From Dokdonella fugitiva (GTDB lineage Bacteria; Pseudomonadota; Gammaproteobacteria; Xanthomonadales; Rhodanobacteraceae), in NCBI RefSeq assembly GCF_014138265.1, contig NZ_JACGXL010000001.1:186001-250000 (forward strand): a DNA stretch of 64,000 bases, given 5' to 3'. Made by a program: the position numbers and the translations under genes. Of the stretch, positions 17,413 to 26,838 are shown one piece after another. The stretch's first letter is position 1. Every line of letters begins with the position of its first letter. The notes under the pieces are model-generated. The model was not told where the DNA came from. It was given only the letters and a program-made list of their open reading frames with translations, and did no database searches.

Positions 17413-18288
17413 ATGAGCGACACGACCCCCTTGCTGATCGAGCCGCGCCTGCACGATCTCGGTGACGGCTTCACCGTGCGTCGCGTGCTGCCGTTCCGCC
17501 TGCGCCGCCATGTCGGGCCGTTCGTGTTCTTCGACCACATCGGGCCGGCCGAACTGCCGCCCGGCCGCGGCCTCGACGTGCGTCCGCACCCGCACATCGG
17601 CCTCGCCACGGTCACCTACCTGTTCGAGGGTGCGCTCGGCCATCGCGACAGCCTCGGTTCGGTGCAGGTGATCCGGCCCGGCGACGTCAACTGGATGACG
17701 GCCGGCCGCGGTATCGTGCATTCCGAACGCACGCCGCCGGAAGAGCGCGCCGCCGGCCATCGCATGCACGGCATCCAGACCTGGGTGGCACTGCCGCAGG
17801 CGCACGAGGAAACCACTCCGGAATTCCTCCACTATGCGGCATCGACCTTGCCGGAAAGCGTGCAGGACGGCGTGCGCGTGCGCGTCATCGCGGGGCGCTC
17901 GTTCGGGATGGAATCGCCCGTGCGCGTGTTCGCGCCGACGCTCTATGCCGACGTGCGCTTCGAGCAGGGTGCAGGCCTGCGCGTGCCGACCGAGCACGAG
18001 GAGCGCGCGATCTACGTGCTCGACGGCGACGTCCGCGTCGACGGCGAAGCGCTCGCGGCCGAGCGCATGCTCGTGCTCGTGCCGGGCGCCGACGTCGAGG
18101 TGACGGCGGTTTCGGCGGCGCACGTGCTCCTCTGCGGCGGTGCTCCGCTCGACGGCGAGCGTACGATCTGGTGGAACTTCGTGTCGTCCGACCGCGCGCG
18201 CATCGAGCGCGCCAAGGCCGACTGGCTCGCGCAGCGCATCGGTAGCGTGCCCGGCGAGACGGAATTCATCCCGCTGCCGGAACACTAG
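17413..18288 (+). CDS. Pirin family protein
   Basis: 291 aa from ATG 17413 (GGAGAC upstream). The N-terminal cupin carries RPHPHIGLATVTYLFEG and GRGIVHSERTP, including the His/His/His/Glu metal-ligand pattern of pirins. The C-terminal cupin (about 190-270) ends in IWWNFVSSDRARIERAKADW, typical of the family. Some bacterial pirins act as quercetin 2,3-dioxygenases, others bind metabolic enzymes; which applies here cannot be told. An upstream in-frame extension overlaps the cold-shock terminator and is rejected. Confidence 0.92.
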   Translation: MSDTTPLLIEPRLHDLGDGFTVRRVLPFRLRRHVGPFVFFDHIGPAELPPGRGLDVRPHPHIGLATVTYLFEGALGHRDSLGSVQVIRPGDVNWMTAGRGIVHSERTPPEERAAGHRMHGIQTWVALPQAHEETTPEFLHYAASTLPESVQDGVRVRVIAGRSFGMESPVRVFAPTLYADVRFEQGAGLRVPTEHEERAIYVLDGDVRVDGEALAAERMLVLVPGADVEVTAVSAAHVLLCGGAPLDGERTIWWNFVSSDRARIERAKADWLAQRIGSVPGETEFIPLPEH

Positions 18289-18424
18289 TCGCCGGGGCAG
18301 GGCGATCCGCAGCGCCTGGCTTTGCGGGATCGCGCGTGCGCGTGTCGTCGCGACGATGACGGAGCACCCGGGGCAGGGCTGCCCGCCGCTCGGGCTGCTA
18401 TCCTGCACGGCCGAGGCGCCCGTC

Positions 18425-18727
18425 ATGTCCCGATACACGAGTTTCCGTGAGTTCTATCCGTTCTACCTGTCCGAGCATGCGGACCGCAATTGCCGTCGCA
18501 TGCATTTCGCCGGCAGCAGCCTCGTCCTGCTCGTCGTTGCCGTCGCTTTCGTCGCGCGCGACGCGCGCTGGCTCTGGCTCTCGCCGCTGTTCGGCTACGG
18601 CTTCGCCTGGATCGGCCATTTCGCGTTCGAGAAGAACCGCCCGGCGACGTTCCGCCATCCGCTCTACAGCCTCGCCGGCGACTGGGTCATGTACGCCGAC
18701 ATCCTGCGCGGGCGCGTGACGTTGTGA
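18425..18727 (+). CDS. Mpo1-like (DUF962) membrane protein
   Basis: 100 aa. FREFYPFYLSEHADRNCRRMHFAGSS, then two hydrophobic segments, then GHFAFEKNRPATFRHPLYSLAGDWVMY match the DUF962/Mpo1 family. Yeast Mpo1 is an iron-dependent dioxygenase in alpha-oxidation of 2-hydroxy fatty acids, and the conserved His residues (EH, MH, GH, RH) are retained here. A fatty-acid role is an inference from the family. The next gene begins 10 nt downstream, suggesting an operon. Confidence 0.85.
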   Translation: MSRYTSFREFYPFYLSEHADRNCRRMHFAGSSLVLLVVAVAFVARDARWLWLSPLFGYGFAWIGHFAFEKNRPATFRHPLYSLAGDWVMYADILRGRVTL

Positions 18728-18737
18728 CGTTCCGCGC

Positions 18738-19913
18738 ATGAGGGACGAAGCCCTGCCGCGGCCCGCGCAGGCCGACGCGCGCCTGCGCCACATCGACGCG
18801 CTGCGCGCTGTCGCGGCACTGCTCGTGCTCTGGCGCCACGTCGCCGACGCCTACGTCGGTCTCGGCGCCGGCGTCGGCGGGCACTGGCTTGCGAGCCTTG
18901 CGGGATCGATCGACGTCGGCCGCATCGGCGTCGTCGCGTTCTTCCTCATCAGCGGCTACGTGATTCCGTTCAGCATCCATCCGGAGCGGCCGGCGCCGAT
19001 CGGCACGTTCCTCATCAAGCGCTTCTTCCGCATCTTTCCCGCCTACTGGCTCTCGATCCCGCTCGGTGCGCTCGCCACCTGCTGGCTATGGGGGCGCCCG
19101 TTCGGCCTGTACGAGTTCCTCGTCAACCTCACGCTGCTGCAGGACTTCTTCGGCGTGACACCGGCGGAAGGCCTGTACTGGACGTTGCTGGTCGAGTGGG
19201 CGTTCTACCTGCTGTGCGTGCTGCTGCTTCTGGGCGGCAGCCTCGGCCGGCCGCGCCGGCTGCTCGCGTTGTCGATCGTGCTCACACTCGTCTATTCGAC
19301 CGAGATGCTCGTGCGCTGGTGGAGCGGCGCGACCCTGATCGGCTCGAAGGCCGCCTTCATGCTGCTCAACCTGTCGCTGATGCTCGTCGGCACGCTCTAC
19401 CGAACCCTCGTCGACGAAGCACGCAGCGACGATCGCGTCGTGCGCGCGGGGCTGTACGGCCTGCTGCTCTGGCACCTGCTCGCACTGCCGGTCGGTGCCG
19501 TCTGCGCGATCGGTTTCGAGCAGAACGCCACGATCCCATATGCGCTGGGCCTGCTGCTCTTCATCGTCGGCGCGAGCCTCGTACGCATCCGCTCGCCGCT
19601 CACCGACTGGCTCGGTCGCGTCAGTTATTCGATCTACCTGTTCCATCCGGTGGTGTTCATGGTGCTGCTCTGGGGCCTCATGCGCCTGCCGGCGGATTCG
19701 CCCTTGCGCGCGCAGCACCTCGGTGTCTACATCCTCGTCAACGCGCTGATCACGATCGCCCTCGCGACGCTCGTGTACCGCTGGGTCGAGCGGCCCGGCA
19801 TGGAACTCGGGCGCCGCTGCGCGCGGGCGTGGGTGCGACGGCACCCACGTGCGCCCGCGACCGCGGTCGGCGCGACCGTCGTCGGACTCCGAGGTGGCGA
19901 TCCTCGGCCCTGA
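18738..19913 (+). CDS. Acyltransferase-3 family membrane protein (OafA/YrhL-like)
   Basis: 391 aa. RHIDALRAVAALLVLWRHV (His36 region) is the signature first helix of family-3 acyltransferases, followed by about ten membrane segments, including IGVVAFFLISGYVIPFSI and RFFRIFPAYWLSI. These enzymes transfer acyl groups (often acetyl) onto sugars of O-antigen, exopolysaccharide or other cell-surface molecules at the inner membrane. The acceptor is unknown. Ten nt after the DUF962 gene. Confidence 0.9.
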   Translation: MRDEALPRPAQADARLRHIDALRAVAALLVLWRHVADAYVGLGAGVGGHWLASLAGSIDVGRIGVVAFFLISGYVIPFSIHPERPAPIGTFLIKRFFRIFPAYWLSIPLGALATCWLWGRPFGLYEFLVNLTLLQDFFGVTPAEGLYWTLLVEWAFYLLCVLLLLGGSLGRPRRLLALSIVLTLVYSTEMLVRWWSGATLIGSKAAFMLLNLSLMLVGTLYRTLVDEARSDDRVVRAGLYGLLLWHLLALPVGAVCAIGFEQNATIPYALGLLLFIVGASLVRIRSPLTDWLGRVSYSIYLFHPVVFMVLLWGLMRLPADSPLRAQHLGVYILVNALITIALATLVYRWVERPGMELGRRCARAWVRRHPRAPATAVGATVVGLRGGDPRP

Positions 19914-20025
19914 GCATGACTTTCGGCCCCGTCGAAGGGCTGAATCTCTCGGCTAGTCTTGTGACGTTTCCCATCTGCGCCTGCGATCGGGGCGATGCAG
20001 GCGCGCGTCCAGCCAGGAGAGTCGC

Positions 20026-20769
20026 ATGATCGTCCGATGGAAGTACGGTCTCGCCGCGTTCGCGCTCGCCAGCGCGAGCGTGCAGGCGATGACCGCCGAT
20101 GAACTCGTTGCGAAGAACCTCGAAGCCCGCGGTGGCGTCGCCAAGCTGCAGGCGATCAAGAGCCTGAAGTCCGAAGGCAAGCTGCTCGTCGGCGGCCAGT
20201 TCGAGCTTGCGGTCGTGCAGTACCAGAAGGCGCCCGAGTCGACGCGCTCGGAAGCCAGCATCCAGGGCCTCACCGCCGTGCAGGCGTGGGACGGCAAGGA
20301 AGCGTGGCAGATCTCGCCGTTCCAGGGTCGCAAGGACCCCGAGAAGATGAGCGCCGACGACGCCAAAGGCCTCGCCGACGACGCACCGATCGGCGGTCCG
20401 CTCGCGGGTTGGAAGGAGCGCGGCAGCAAGCTCGACTACCTCGGCACCGAGGACGTCGACGGCACCGAGGCGCACAAGCTCAAGGTGACCCTGAAGAACG
20501 GCGACGTCGAGTACGTCTACCTCGATCCGGACCACTTCCTCGAGATCCGCGTCGCGACCCAGCGCAGCGTGCGTGGCACGCTTGTCGAGAGCGTCAGCGA
20601 CTACGGCGACTACGAGCAGGTCGACGGCGTCTACTTCCCGTTCTCGGTCGCGACCGAAAGCAGGCCGGACGGCAACCGCCAGCAGCTCACGATCGAGCAC
20701 GCCGAGGCGAATACCGCGATGGACGACGCGCTGTTCGCGTTTCCGACGACCAAGGGAGCCGGCCGATGA
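20026..20769 (+). CDS. LolA-like exported protein (outer-membrane lipoprotein-sorting type)
   Basis: 247 aa with a signal peptide (cleavage after ASVQA). MTADELVAKNLEARGGVAKLQAIKSLKSEGKL is the usual start of the mature LolA-like fold, followed by beta-strand-rich sequence (LDYLGTEDVDGTEAHKLKVTLKNG, FLEIRV, FSDYGDYEQVDGVYFP). Such proteins bind lipid or lipid-anchored cargo in the periplasm. This is not the housekeeping LolA judging by context. AGGAG lies 8 nt upstream. Its stop overlaps the next start as ATGA (20766-20769), so the two are translationally coupled. Confidence 0.8.
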   Translation: MIVRWKYGLAAFALASASVQAMTADELVAKNLEARGGVAKLQAIKSLKSEGKLLVGGQFELAVVQYQKAPESTRSEASIQGLTAVQAWDGKEAWQISPFQGRKDPEKMSADDAKGLADDAPIGGPLAGWKERGSKLDYLGTEDVDGTEAHKLKVTLKNGDVEYVYLDPDHFLEIRVATQRSVRGTLVESVSDYGDYEQVDGVYFPFSVATESRPDGNRQQLTIEHAEANTAMDDALFAFPTTKGAGR

Positions 20770-23700
20770 ACCGCCTGTTCGTGCAATTCACCCTCGGCGC
20801 GCTCGCATCGGCGTGCGCGGCATCCGCCGGCGCCGCCGCGCCGGACGCGAAGGCGCCGCGCTTCGATGCCGGCGTCGTGTCCGGCCTCGGCGCACGCAAC
20901 ATCGGCTCGGCCGCGATGAGCGGTCGCATCGCCGCGCTGGACGCGGTGCCGGGCAAGGACGGCAAGACCACGCTGTTCGTCGGCGCGGCCTCGGGCGGCG
21001 TGTGGAAGTCGACCGACGGCGGCACCACGTTCAAGCCGGTGTTCGACAAGCAGCCGGTGCAGTCGATCGGTGCGATCGCGATCGATCCGTCGCACCACGA
21101 CACGATCTGGGTCGGCAGCGGCGAATCGTGGACGCGCAATTCGGTCTCGATCGGCAACGGCATCTACAAGTCGACCGACGGCGGCGAAACCTGGACGCAC
21201 ATGGGCCTCGACACGTCCGAGCGCATCGCCAAGGTGATCGTCGATCCGCGCAACGGTGACGTCGTCTACGCCTGCGTGCCGGGCAAGCTGTGGAGCGACT
21301 CCGCCGACCGCGGCCTGTACCGGACGAGCGACGGCGGCAAGAGCTGGCAGCTCGTGCTGAAGGGGCGCAACCTTTCGACCGGCTGCTCGTCGATCAGCCT
21401 CGATCCGAAGAATCCCGACGTCGTGTTCGCGGGCCTGTGGGACTTCCGCCGCAAGGGCTGGACGTTCCGCTCGGGCGGCGAATCGGCGAGCGCGGAATCG
21501 GGCAGTGGCCTGTTCCGTTCCGCCGACGGTGGACGCTCCTGGACGGAGGTCACCGACGCCGCGAACAAGGGCTTCCCGAAGAAGCCGTACGGGCGCATCG
21601 CGGTCGCGGTGGCGCCGTCGGATGCGAACGTCGTCTACGCGATGGTCGAGTCGACCGACTCGGCGCTGTTCCGCTCCGACGACGGCGGCAAGACCTGGGA
21701 CAAGCGCGACAAGAGCCAGCTCATGGTCTGGCGCCCGTTCTATTTCGCCAATCTCGTGATCGATCCGAAGAACCCGGATCGCCTGTTCAAGCCCGACTTC
21801 GCGCTCATCCAGAGTTTCGATGGCGGCAAGAGCTTCGCCAACACCGGCGGCGGCACGCACGGCGACCACCACGTGATCTGGATCGACCCGACCGACACCG
21901 CGCACGTGATCACCGGCGACGACGGCGGCCTGTGGCAGTCGTACGACGGCGGCAACAAATGGTGGAAGCAGAACAACCTGCCGGTGTCGCAGTTCTATCA
22001 CGTGAGCCTCGACGAGGCTGATCCGTTCCGCGTCTACGGCGGCCTGCAGGACAACAGCTCCTGGGTCGGCGACAGCGCCTACCCCGGCGGCGTGACCAAC
22101 CAGCGCTGGGAGAACATGTACGGCGGCGACGGCTTCTGGATGTTCGAGGATCCGGCCGATCCCGACTACATCTACGCCGAGTACCAGGGCGGCGCGATCG
22201 GTCGCGTCAACCGCAAGACGCACGAACTGCGCACGATCCAGCCGCTCGCCGGCTACCAGGAGAAGCTGCGCTGGAACTGGAACACGCCGATCGCGCTGAG
22301 CCCGAACGAGAAGGGCACGATCTACATCGGCTCGCAGTTCCTGTTCCGTTCGCGCGACCACGGCCAGAGCTGGGACCGCATCTCGCCGGACCTCACGACC
22401 AACGACCCCGCCAAGCAGAAGCAGGAGGAGTCGGGCGGCATCACGGTCGACAACTCCGCGGCCGAGATGCACACGACGATCTACTCGATCAGCGAGTCGC
22501 CGAAGGCGGCCGGCACGATCTGGGTCGGCACCGACGACGGCAACGTGCAGCTCACGCGCGACGGCGGCAAGAACTGGACGAACCTGGTCGGCAACATCAA
22601 GGGCGTGCCCGCGCACGCGTGGGTGTCGTGGGTGCAGGCGAGCAACTTCGACGCCGGCAGCGCGCTCGTCGCGTTCGACCGCCATACGTTCGGCGACATG
22701 GCGCCGTACGTCTACGAGACGCGCGACTACGGCCGCAGCTGGAACGCGCTGCTGTCGCCGAAGGACGACAAGGGCGTGCGCGGCTACGTGCACGTGATCA
22801 AGGAGGATCCGCAGCGCGCGGGCCTGCTGTACGCGGGCAGCGAGTTCGGCCTGTGGATCTCGCCCGACGGCGGCAAGGCCTGGGCGCCGTTCCGCGGCAG
22901 CGACTTCCCCGCGGTCGCGGTGCGCGATCTCGCGTTCCAGCAGCGCGACGCCTCGCTCGTGCTGGCGACGCACGGCCGCGGCATCTGGGTCATCGACGAC
23001 CTCACGCCGCTGCGCGCGCTCGACGCGAAGGCGCTCGCGAGCGAAGCGGCGTTCCTCGGCTCGCGCCCGGTGCAGCAGCGCATCAACGCGTTCGGCGGCT
23101 GGTCCGAGGGCGATGCGGCGTTCAGCGGTGCGAATCCGCCCTCGGGCGCCGAGATCGCCTACTACCAGAAGAGCCGTCACCTGTTCGGCAAGCTCAAGAT
23201 CGAGGTGCTCGACGACAAGGGCACGGTCATCGACACGATCCCGGCGAGCGTGCGGCGCGGCATCAACCGCGTGACCTGGCAGATGCGTGTCAAGCCGCCG
23301 CGCGTGCCGCCGGCTGCGCAGGTCGCGTTCAACGCCACGCAGGGTCCGCGCGTGCCGCCCGGCACGTACACGGTGCGCATGACCAAAGGCAAGGACGTCT
23401 ACGAGACGAAGGTCGATGTCGGCCTCGATCGCCGCTCGAGCTTCGGCGTGGCCGACCGTCGCGCGCAGTACGAAGCGGCGATGCGCGTGCGCGCGTTGTT
23501 CGGCGAGATGAGCGACCTCGTGTTCAAGATCAACGCGGTGCGCGCGCAGGCCGACGCCGCGGCGGCGAAGCTTCCCGAAGGCGATGCGAAGCGCAAGCAG
23601 CTCGCGAGCCTGTCGGGCCATGCCGATGCCATCCGCAAGCAGATCGTCGCGACCAAGGAAGGCGGCGCGATCACCGGCGAGGAGCGCCTGCGCGAGCACA

Positions 23701-23972
23701 TGGACACGCTGTACGGCGCGATCATGTCCTACGACGGCAAGCCGTCCGACTACCAGCTCGCGCGCGTCGAGGTGCTGCAGCGCGAGCTCGGTGACGTCGC
23801 CGACGCATTCTCGAAGCTGCAGGGCGGCGAACTCGCGCAGGTCAACGGCGTGCTGCGCGGCGCGAGCCTGCCCGAGATCGCGGTGCCCGCAGGCGCGCCG
23901 CAGGAAGAATCGGGCGGCGGATCGCATGGCGGCGAGCACGAGGACGTGCATGCGCCGTGGGAGCGGGACTGA
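20766..23972 (+). CDS. Large exported BNR/VPS10-like beta-propeller protein
   Basis: 1068 aa with a signal peptide (cleavage near AGAAA). At least ten Asp-box/BNR repeats are visible (STDGGTTF, STDGGETW, TSDGGKSW, SADGGRSW, SDDGGKTW, SRDHGQSW, TRDGGKNW, TRDYGRSW, SPDGGKAW), spanning about residues 75-720 and giving one or two seven/ten-bladed propellers of the sortilin/VPS10 type. The C-terminal about 300 residues are a helical region with Gly/Glu/His-rich tail (GGGSHGGEHEDVH). Annotated elsewhere as glycosyl hydrolase or sialidase-like, but no catalytic set is evident. Coupled to the LolA-like gene. Confidence 0.88.
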   Translation: MNRLFVQFTLGALASACAASAGAAAPDAKAPRFDAGVVSGLGARNIGSAAMSGRIAALDAVPGKDGKTTLFVGAASGGVWKSTDGGTTFKPVFDKQPVQSIGAIAIDPSHHDTIWVGSGESWTRNSVSIGNGIYKSTDGGETWTHMGLDTSERIAKVIVDPRNGDVVYACVPGKLWSDSADRGLYRTSDGGKSWQLVLKGRNLSTGCSSISLDPKNPDVVFAGLWDFRRKGWTFRSGGESASAESGSGLFRSADGGRSWTEVTDAANKGFPKKPYGRIAVAVAPSDANVVYAMVESTDSALFRSDDGGKTWDKRDKSQLMVWRPFYFANLVIDPKNPDRLFKPDFALIQSFDGGKSFANTGGGTHGDHHVIWIDPTDTAHVITGDDGGLWQSYDGGNKWWKQNNLPVSQFYHVSLDEADPFRVYGGLQDNSSWVGDSAYPGGVTNQRWENMYGGDGFWMFEDPADPDYIYAEYQGGAIGRVNRKTHELRTIQPLAGYQEKLRWNWNTPIALSPNEKGTIYIGSQFLFRSRDHGQSWDRISPDLTTNDPAKQKQEESGGITVDNSAAEMHTTIYSISESPKAAGTIWVGTDDGNVQLTRDGGKNWTNLVGNIKGVPAHAWVSWVQASNFDAGSALVAFDRHTFGDMAPYVYETRDYGRSWNALLSPKDDKGVRGYVHVIKEDPQRAGLLYAGSEFGLWISPDGGKAWAPFRGSDFPAVAVRDLAFQQRDASLVLATHGRGIWVIDDLTPLRALDAKALASEAAFLGSRPVQQRINAFGGWSEGDAAFSGANPPSGAEIAYYQKSRHLFGKLKIEVLDDKGTVIDTIPASVRRGINRVTWQMRVKPPRVPPAAQVAFNATQGPRVPPGTYTVRMTKGKDVYETKVDVGLDRRSSFGVADRRAQYEAAMRVRALFGEMSDLVFKINAVRAQADAAAAKLPEGDAKRKQLASLSGHADAIRKQIVATKEGGAITGEERLREHMDTLYGAIMSYDGKPSDYQLARVEVLQRELGDVADAFSKLQGGELAQVNGVLRGASLPEIAVPAGAPQEESGGGSHGGEHEDVHAPWERD

Positions 23973-24033
23973 CGAAGGCCGCGCTGCGCCCGTCCGCGCG
24001 ATGGCGTGGATGGGCGGAGCGTGAAGGAAACCG

Positions 24034-24059
24034 GCTGCGCGGCATCGACGCCGCGCGGC
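24034..24059. terminator. Hairpin between convergent genes
   Basis: GCGCGGC-ATCGAC-GCCGCGC, extendable to about 10 bp with one G-T pair, between the ends of the BNR gene (plus) and the MFS gene (minus). Only short T/C runs flank it; probably a bidirectional terminator. Confidence 0.45.
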
Positions 24060-24066
24060 TTCCCGC

Positions 24067-25620
24067 TCAGTGGCCTGCGCCCGCGGCGACGTTGCCAAAC
24101 GGCGGCTTGGCGAACCAGACCACCGGGATCATCGCGAGGAACAGCGCGGTGCAAAGCAGGAAGACGTCGTTCACCGCGAGCGTGAACGCCTGCCGCGTGA
24201 CGATCGAATCGATGATGCTCCACGCGCGTTCGGCCGGTCCGCCGAGCGCGGACAATCCGTCGACGAAGCCGGTGGCGGCGGCGCTCGCGCCGTTGACGTG
24301 CTCGGCGAGCACCGCATGGTGGTACTCGCCGCGGTGCTGCCACAGCGTGACCGACACCGCGGTCGAGATGCTCGCGGCGATCGTGCGGCAGAAATTCGCC
24401 AGTCCCGACGCCGAGCCGATCTGGTGCGGCTCGAGTCCCGACAGGAACACCTGATTCAGCGGGATGAAGAAGCACGGGATGCCGATGCCCATGATGAAGC
24501 GCGGCCAGATCAGCTGGTCGAACGATGCGTTGTCGGGGAACGAGGCGAACCAGTACGACGTCACCGCGAACACGATGAACGCGAACGTCACGACCGAGCG
24601 CAGCTCGAGCTTCTGGATGTTGCGGCCGATGATCGGCGAGACGAGGAAGGCGAGGATGCCGACCGGTGCGGTCGCCAGGCCGGCCCATGACGCGGTGTAG
24701 CCGAGCACGGTCTGCAGCCAGAGCGGATAGACGACGTTGATGCCGAAGAAGCCGAACATGCCGAACGACATCGCGGCGACGCCGACGAGGAAGTTGCGCT
24801 TGCGGAACAGCGACAGGTCGACGATCGGGTGCTCCTCCATGAGTTCCCAGGCGATGAAGAACGTGAGGCAGACGACCGCGATGATCGCCAGCACGACGAT
24901 CAACTGCGAGGAGAACCAGTCCTTGTCGTTGCCGTTGTCGAGCATGAACTGCAGGCAGCCGACGCCGAGCACGAGGAGCACGAGACCGACCGTGTCGACC
25001 GGCGTCTTGACGATGACCGATTCGCGCTTGTGCAGCAGGCTCCAGGTGATCACGATCGCGAGCAGGCCGACCGGCACGTTGATGTAGAAGATCCACGGCC
25101 ACGAATAGTTGTCGGTGAGGTAGCCGCCGAGGATCGGGCCGAAGATCGGCGCGACGACGACGGTCATCGCCCACAGCGCGAGCGCGAGTCCCTTCTTGTC
25201 GATCGGGTAGTTGTTGAGCAGCAGGCTCAAGGAAAGCGCGACCATCGGGCCGGAACCCGCGCCCTGCAGCAGGCGGCCGACCACCAGCATCGGCATGCTC
25301 GTCGCCATGCCGCACAGGGTCGAGCAGAGCACGAACAGCAGCGCGGACACGCAGAACGCGCGCACCTCGCCGAACTGGCGGCCGATCCAGCCGCTGATCG
25401 GCTGCATGATCGCGCTGGCGAGCGAGTAGGAACTGATCGCCCAGGTGCCTTCCTGCGGGCTTACGCCGAGGCTGCCGGCGATGTGCGGCACCGAGACGTT
25501 GACGATCGTGATGTCGAGCACTTCCATGAACGTCGCGAACGCGATCGCGACGGTCAGCAGCGCGAGCGGCGCGCCGTGCAACGGCGGCAACGGCGGGCGC
25601 TGCTCCGGTGAGGCAGCCAT
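24067..25620 (-). CDS. emrB: DHA2-family MFS multidrug efflux permease (EmrB type)
   Basis: 517 aa with about 14 hydrophobic segments, the DHA2 number. FMEVLDITIVNVSVPHIAGSLG is the motif-D1-like first helix, and GAGSGPMVALSLSLLLNNYPIDKKG is the motif after helix 4. It exports hydrophobic toxins by proton antiport. Third gene of a nodT-type/emrA/emrB operon; 9 nt separate it from emrA. Confidence 0.95.
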   Translation of the reverse strand: MAASPEQRPPLPPLHGAPLALLTVAIAFATFMEVLDITIVNVSVPHIAGSLGVSPQEGTWAISSYSLASAIMQPISGWIGRQFGEVRAFCVSALLFVLCSTLCGMATSMPMLVVGRLLQGAGSGPMVALSLSLLLNNYPIDKKGLALALWAMTVVVAPIFGPILGGYLTDNYSWPWIFYINVPVGLLAIVITWSLLHKRESVIVKTPVDTVGLVLLVLGVGCLQFMLDNGNDKDWFSSQLIVVLAIIAVVCLTFFIAWELMEEHPIVDLSLFRKRNFLVGVAAMSFGMFGFFGINVVYPLWLQTVLGYTASWAGLATAPVGILAFLVSPIIGRNIQKLELRSVVTFAFIVFAVTSYWFASFPDNASFDQLIWPRFIMGIGIPCFFIPLNQVFLSGLEPHQIGSASGLANFCRTIAASISTAVSVTLWQHRGEYHHAVLAEHVNGASAAATGFVDGLSALGGPAERAWSIIDSIVTRQAFTLAVNDVFLLCTALFLAMIPVVWFAKPPFGNVAAGAGH

Positions 25621-25629
25621 CGGGAGTCC

Positions 25630-26823
25630 TCAGTGCGAGCCGGGCAGGTTGGCGCTGACGACCGCGTCGGCTTCCGCATCCGCCTTGGCGATGTCGCGCG
25701 CGTAGACGTCGGTCTGCGCGACCGCGGTATTGGCGCCGGCTTCCGCGAGCATGCGGCCCGAGCGCTCGTGCGTGTCGACCGTCACCGCGGTCGACAGGCC
25801 GACGCGCAGCGGGTACTTCTCGAGCTGCCTGCCGTCGAGCGCGATGCGCACGGCCACGCGTTGCACGACCTTGATCCAGTTGCCCGAGGCGTTCTGCGGC
25901 GGCAGCAGTGCGAACGACGAGCCGGTGCCGGCGCCGAGGCCGACCACCTTGCCCTCGAACTCGACGTTGCCGCCGTACAGGTCGACCTCGACCTTCGCCG
26001 GCTGGCCGATGCGGATGTGGCCGAGCTGGCTTTCCTTGAAGTTCGCGTCGACCCACAGGTCGTGCAGCGGAATGATCGTCAGCAGCGCCTGGCCCGGTTG
26101 CACGCGGCTGCCGACCTGTACGCTGCGCTGCGCGACGTAGCCGCCGATCGGCGCGACGATCGCGTTGCGCTCGGCGTTGATCCACGCTTCGCGGAACGCC
26201 GCCTTCGCCTGCATCACCGACGCGTTGCGCGCGACGTCGGTGCCGTCGACGAGCGCATGCGACGCGGCGGCCTGGCGCGTGGCGAGGTCGAGCGCGGCCT
26301 TCGCGGTGTCGACCGCCTCGCGCGCGTGCGCGACTTCCTCCGGCGCGATCGCCTTGTCGGCGAGCAGCGGCTGGCGGCGCACGAGGTCGGCCTCGGCGCG
26401 CGACAGGTCGAGCTTGCGTGCGACGATCGCCGCGTCGTACTGCGACGCCATCTCGGTCTGCTGGCGCACCTGGCGCACCGCGTTGGCCAGCGCGCTCTTC
26501 GCCTTCGCGAGCGCGACGTCGGCGTCGGTCGGGTCGAGCTTGACCAGCACCTGGCCGGCCTCGACGCGCTGGGTGTCGTCCGCGAGCACGGCGACGACGG
26601 TGCCGGACACCTGCGCCGACAACATCACCTGGTTGCCGGCGACGTAGGCGTCGTCGGTGACCTCGCGCTGCGACCAGACGAACAGCCACAGCAGGTACCA
26701 GGCGATGCCGACCGCCACGAACACGAGCGCGATGATCACGAGGACCGTCCGACGCTTGCCGTTGCTGCCGTTCTTCGGGGCGCCGCCGGCTGTGCCGGCG
26801 GCGGGGGTCTGCGAATCGCTCAT
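25630..26823 (-). CDS. emrA: HlyD/EmrA-type membrane fusion protein
   Basis: 397 aa. One N-terminal transmembrane segment (TVLVIIALVFVAVGIAWYLLWLFV, about 25-50) anchors it in the inner membrane. Biotinyl-lipoyl halves (VSGTVVAVLADDTQRVEAGQVLVKLDP and APIGGYVAQRSVQVGSRVQPGQ) flank a long coiled-coil hairpin (about 95-205). It links the EmrB permease to the outer-membrane channel encoded just upstream (15-nt gap). Confidence 0.95.
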   Translation of the reverse strand: MSDSQTPAAGTAGGAPKNGSNGKRRTVLVIIALVFVAVGIAWYLLWLFVWSQREVTDDAYVAGNQVMLSAQVSGTVVAVLADDTQRVEAGQVLVKLDPTDADVALAKAKSALANAVRQVRQQTEMASQYDAAIVARKLDLSRAEADLVRRQPLLADKAIAPEEVAHAREAVDTAKAALDLATRQAAASHALVDGTDVARNASVMQAKAAFREAWINAERNAIVAPIGGYVAQRSVQVGSRVQPGQALLTIIPLHDLWVDANFKESQLGHIRIGQPAKVEVDLYGGNVEFEGKVVGLGAGTGSSFALLPPQNASGNWIKVVQRVAVRIALDGRQLEKYPLRVGLSTAVTVDTHERSGRMLAEAGANTAVAQTDVYARDIAKADAEADAVVSANLPGSH

Positions 26824-26838
26824 CGTCGAGACTCGTGG

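Noticed and set aside
20631-24098. 1155-codon antisense frame over the BNR gene
   Set aside because: A compositional shadow; the plus-strand frame has a signal peptide and regular Asp-box repeats.
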